A stretch of 7,218 bases of DNA from an uncultured Clostridium sp. (lineage in GTDB: Bacteria > Bacillota > Clostridia > Christensenellales > Borkfalkiaceae): assembly GCA_900555925.1 (NCBI GenBank), contig USMU01000069.1:1-7218 (forward strand), written 5' to 3'. Every line of letters starts with the position of its first letter. Position 1 is the first letter of the stretch. This document shows, in pieces, positions 5,111 to 7,218 of this stretch. The translations under genes and the position numbers were made by a program. The notes below the pieces were generated by a model. That model ran no database searches and had not been told where the DNA came from. It was given only the letters and a program-made list of their open reading frames with translations.

Positions 5111-5148
5111 GGGCATTTGACGAAAAGAAGGAGAATGCTCGGTTTTTT
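5111..5148 (+). promoter_or_regulatory. Weak hairpin plus T-run in the purA leader
   Basis: GGGCATT (5111-5117) can pair with AATGCTC (5134-5140), giving seven pairs including one G-U around a 16-nt loop. Two G residues and six T residues follow (5143-5148). This resembles a weak attenuator. An 11-codon frame starts at ATG 5135 (MLGFLRVSYDL) and ends before the purA ribosome binding site, but the purines before it are too close to the ATG to be a good site. No purine riboswitch or PurBox consensus is recognisable. Confidence 0.25.
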
Positions 5149-5203
5149 GCGTGTTTCATACGATTTATAACACACCGATAAAAAGCAAAAAGGAGATAAG
5201 GAA

Positions 5204-6475
5204 ATGCTTACATCTATCTGCGGGATCAATTGGGGCGACGAAGGAAAGGGCCGAATGGTCGATCTTCTTTCCGAGCGGTTCGACGTCGTGTGCCGTTATC
5301 AGGGCGGGAACAACGCGGGGCATACGGTCATCAACGAGCGCGGGAAGTTTGTCCTCAATCTTCTTCCTTCGGGGATTCTCCGCGAGAGCGTGGTCAACGT
5401 CATGGGGAACGGAATGGTCATTGACATCAAGCATCTTTGCGGGGAAATGCAGCGGTTGAGAGAGGCGGGGATTTCGATTGCGCCCGCAAACCTCAAAATC
5501 AGCGACCGCGCGGTCATCACGATGCCCTATCACGTATTGCAGGACTGTTTGGAGGAAGACCGTCTGGCGGGGAAGAAATTCGGTTCCACCCGCCGCGGAA
5601 TAGCACCCGTGTATGCGGATAAATATTTCAAGAAAGCGTTCCGCATGGGCGAGCTCTTGAATAAGGAGCTCCTCTATAAGCGGGTGAAGGATATCGTGGA
5701 GTGGAAGAATCTGACGATTGCGCGCGGTTACGGGGCGGAGCCGATCAAGGCGGAGGATATGATCGCCTATTTCGAGGAATACGGCGCGCCGCTCAGGGAG
5801 TACATTTGCGACACGGGCGAATATCTGAACGAAGCGAACAAAGCGGGAAAAAACATCATGTTTGAAGCGCAGCTGGGTGCGCTTAGGGACATCGATTTCG
5901 GAATTTATCCCTATACGTCTTCGTCGTCGACGATAGCGGCATACGCGCCGATCGGAGCGGGCGTGCCGAACTTGCAGCTGGATAATTCCATCGGAATCAT
6001 GAAGGCGTATTCGACGTGCGTAGGGGAAGGGCCGTTCACGGCGGAATATTTCGGCGAGAAGGCGGAGAAGCTGAGAAAAGCGGGCGGCGAGTACGGTGCC
6101 GCGACGGGCAGACCGCGCCGCGTGGGGCCTTTCGACGTCGTGGCTTCGCGCTACGGTATCCGCTGTCAGGGGGCGAAGGAAATCGCGCTTACGAAGCTGG
6201 ACGTACTTTCGGGGTATGAAGAGATCGAGGTCTGCACGGAATATCTCCTGAACGGCAAGAAAGTGGACGTATTCCCGTTCACGGACGTCTTGGACGAATG
6301 TAAACCCGTTTTCGAGACGTTGAAGGGCTGGAACACGGACATTTCCAAGTGCCGTAAAAAGGAAGAACTTCCCAAAGAAGCCCTCGAATATATCGCTTTT
6401 ATCGAGAAAGCCTGCGATTGTCACATTAAATACGTATCCGTCGGAGCGGAACGCGACGCTTATATCGAGATGTAA
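5204..6475 (+). CDS. purA: Adenylosuccinate synthetase
   Basis: A 423-residue cytosolic enzyme that joins aspartate to IMP using GTP, the first committed step from IMP to AMP. The P-loop-like GDEGKG (11-16) carries the catalytic aspartate D12, and QGGNNAGHTV (33-42) carries the catalytic histidine H40. Further family blocks are GSTRRGIAP (127-135), EAQLGALRDIDFG (221-233), VGEGPF (273-278), GEYGAATGRPRRVG (295-308, the GTP/IMP loop) and TKLDVL (330-335). Length fits the usual 420-430. Compared with the E. coli type, QWGDEGKG reads NWGDEGKG and GTTGRGIGP reads GSTRRGIAP. I take this as a divergent but intact subgroup. Start: AGGAG (5191-5195) lies 8 nt before the ATG. It has a consensus promoter and a leader of about 114 nt, and dapF follows 84 nt downstream. 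Confidence 0.97.
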   Translation: MLTSICGINWGDEGKGRMVDLLSERFDVVCRYQGGNNAGHTVINERGKFVLNLLPSGILRESVVNVMGNGMVIDIKHLCGEMQRLREAGISIAPANLKISDRAVITMPYHVLQDCLEEDRLAGKKFGSTRRGIAPVYADKYFKKAFRMGELLNKELLYKRVKDIVEWKNLTIARGYGAEPIKAEDMIAYFEEYGAPLREYICDTGEYLNEANKAGKNIMFEAQLGALRDIDFGIYPYTSSSSTIAAYAPIGAGVPNLQLDNSIGIMKAYSTCVGEGPFTAEYFGEKAEKLRKAGGEYGAATGRPRRVGPFDVVASRYGIRCQGAKEIALTKLDVLSGYEEIEVCTEYLLNGKKVDVFPFTDVLDECKPVFETLKGWNTDISKCRKKEELPKEALEYIAFIEKACDCHIKYVSVGAERDAYIEM

Positions 6476-6559
6476 TTCTGTTTTTTTGTCGTGTGACCTT
6501 CGCTTGTCAGACGGTTGCGACATATTCAAATTGATCATAATATCGGGTTTTACCATAAT
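6476..6559. other. purA-dapF gap, no hairpin terminator seen
   Basis: A run of seven or more T residues (6480-6487) follows the purA stop codon, but I find no stem in front of it that would make an intrinsic terminator. Some purA transcripts may therefore reach dapF. The gap also contains a candidate dapF promoter. Confidence 0.45.
6515..6543 (+). promoter_or_regulatory. Candidate promoter of dapF
   Basis: TTGCGA (6515-6520), a 17-bp spacer and TAATAT (6538-6543). The predicted start is near 6550, only about 10 nt before the dapF ATG, which leaves no room for a Shine-Dalgarno sequence. A second option, TTGATC (6531-6536) with CATAAT (6554-6559), would start transcription inside the gene. Both are weaker than the other promoters in the window. 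Confidence 0.45.
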
Positions 6560-7218
6560 ATGCTGAAAAAATTTTATAAAATGCAGGGCATCGGAAACGA
6601 CTATATCTATTTCGATTGTCTGGAAACTCCCTTTGAAGACCCTTCCGCGGCGGCGGTCAGGCTTTCCGATCGCCATTTCGGAATCGGCGGGGACGGGATC
6701 GTGCTGATTTGTCCCTCGGCGGTGGCAGACGCGAAAATGCGCATGTTCAATGCGGACGGCAGCGAAGGAAAGATGTGCGGAAACGCCATTCGTTGCGTCG
6801 GAAAGTATCTTTACGATTTCAGAAAGACGGACAAAACGCAGTTGAAAATAGAGACGCTCAGCGGGATAAAGACGCTCTTTCTGTCCGTCGCGGACGGAGA
6901 GACGACCTCGGTTCGTGTGGACATGGGCGCCCCCGAGCTTGCTCCGAAAAATATTCCCGTGCTTTCGGGAACTTCTTTTCCCGTCGTGGGACGGGAGACG
7001 GAGATCGCGGGCGGGAAATACGCAATCACCTGCGTATCGATGGGCAACCCTCACTGCGTGGTATTTTCCGACCCCGACGCATGGGAAATCGAAAAGACGG
7101 GGCCGATGTTTGAGAACGCTCCGATTTTCCCCGAGCGGACGAATACGGAATTTGTCAAAGTCCTCGGGAAAAACGAACTCAAAATGCGAGTTTGGGAGCG
7201 CGGCAGCGGCGAGACATG
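6560..7218 (+). CDS. dapF: Diaminopimelate epimerase, truncated by the window edge
   Basis: A cytosolic, cofactor-free racemase that converts LL- to meso-diaminopimelate for lysine and peptidoglycan synthesis. The 219 visible residues hold the N-terminal domain and most of the C-terminal one. MQGIGNDYI (8-16), FGIGGDG (40-46) and NADGSEGKMCGNAIRC (64-79) are present, with the first catalytic cysteine at C73. SMGNPHCVVF follows in the second half. The sequence ends at ERGSGET, just before the expected second catalytic cysteine (the ACGTG motif), so the frame is open at the right edge rather than broken. The family length of about 270-280 implies about 55-60 residues lie beyond the window. The start at 6560 fits the conserved N-terminus, but no Shine-Dalgarno sequence precedes it, unlike every other confidently called gene here. 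An in-frame ATG at 6581 (M8) has none either. Confidence 0.95.
   Translation, partial: MLKKFYKMQGIGNDYIYFDCLETPFEDPSAAAVRLSDRHFGIGGDGIVLICPSAVADAKMRMFNADGSEGKMCGNAIRCVGKYLYDFRKTDKTQLKIETLSGIKTLFLSVADGETTSVRVDMGAPELAPKNIPVLSGTSFPVVGRETEIAGGKYAITCVSMGNPHCVVFSDPDAWEIEKTGPMFENAPIFPERTNTEFVKVLGKNELKMRVWERGSGET

Noticed and set aside
5088..5162. CGTATGA/TCATACG as a long-range stem enclosing the purA leader
   Set aside because: The left arm lies at or before the predicted transcription start, so it would be only partly present in the RNA, and seven AT-rich pairs over 60 nt is weak.
5084..5203. A purine riboswitch or PurBox in the purA leader
   Set aside because: I looked for the conserved riboswitch core and for tandem PurBox sequences and found neither; only a weak hairpin and repeats are present.
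5165..7054. A 629-codon open frame on the minus strand, antisense to purA and dapF
   Set aside because: It has no ribosome binding site and no family motif, and is rich in arginine and histidine as expected from the complement of GC-ending codons. purA and dapF on the plus strand are unmistakable.

Overview
The window looks like ordinary chromosome from a low-to-mid GC member of the Bacillota, probably Clostridia-like. The signs are strong AGGAGG-type ribosome binding sites, near-consensus housekeeping promoters (TTGAC[A/T] - 17 bp - TAtAAT types), several simple hairpin-plus-T-run terminators, and a gene set typical of that phylum: HU, a YitT-family membrane protein, ribosomal protein L9, a DUF1540-like cysteine-rich peptide, purA and dapF. 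The genus cannot be fixed from the sequence alone. No phage, insertion sequence, CRISPR, tRNA or rRNA sequence is visible.

Layout. Positions 1-200 hold no gene I can support. A MATE-family efflux transporter runs leftward (201-1610), behind its own promoter and a leader that contains a terminator-like hairpin. Next come a leftward HU gene (1850-2125, with promoter and terminator) and a leftward YitT-family membrane protein (2305-3339, with promoter). Positions 3421-3600 are an intergenic stretch with overlapping inverted repeats and a doubtful 34-codon reading frame. Leftward rplI (3642-4082) follows, with a very strong terminator. It is divergent from a small rightward gene, 4218-4388, for a 56-residue, nine-cysteine DUF1540-like protein. 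That gene converges on a leftward zinc-ribbon Nudix hydrolase (4426-4920), and the two share a 38-bp perfectly palindromic bidirectional terminator. Divergent from the Nudix gene is rightward purA (5204-6475), followed by dapF (6560 to the right edge, truncated by the window).

Working together. These are mostly single-gene transcription units rather than a pathway operon. purA makes adenylosuccinate for AMP synthesis. dapF supplies meso-diaminopimelate for lysine and peptidoglycan. rplI and the HU gene are housekeeping genes. The MATE and YitT proteins are membrane proteins of unknown substrate. purA and dapF could be partly co-transcribed, because no hairpin terminator is visible between them.

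I found no convincing new multi-gene system. The points most worth a second look are regulatory or small: the terminator-like hairpin in the MATE leader, repeats flanking the purA promoter, the structured 3421-3606 intergenic region, the cysteine-rich small protein, and the dapF start that lacks a Shine-Dalgarno sequence.
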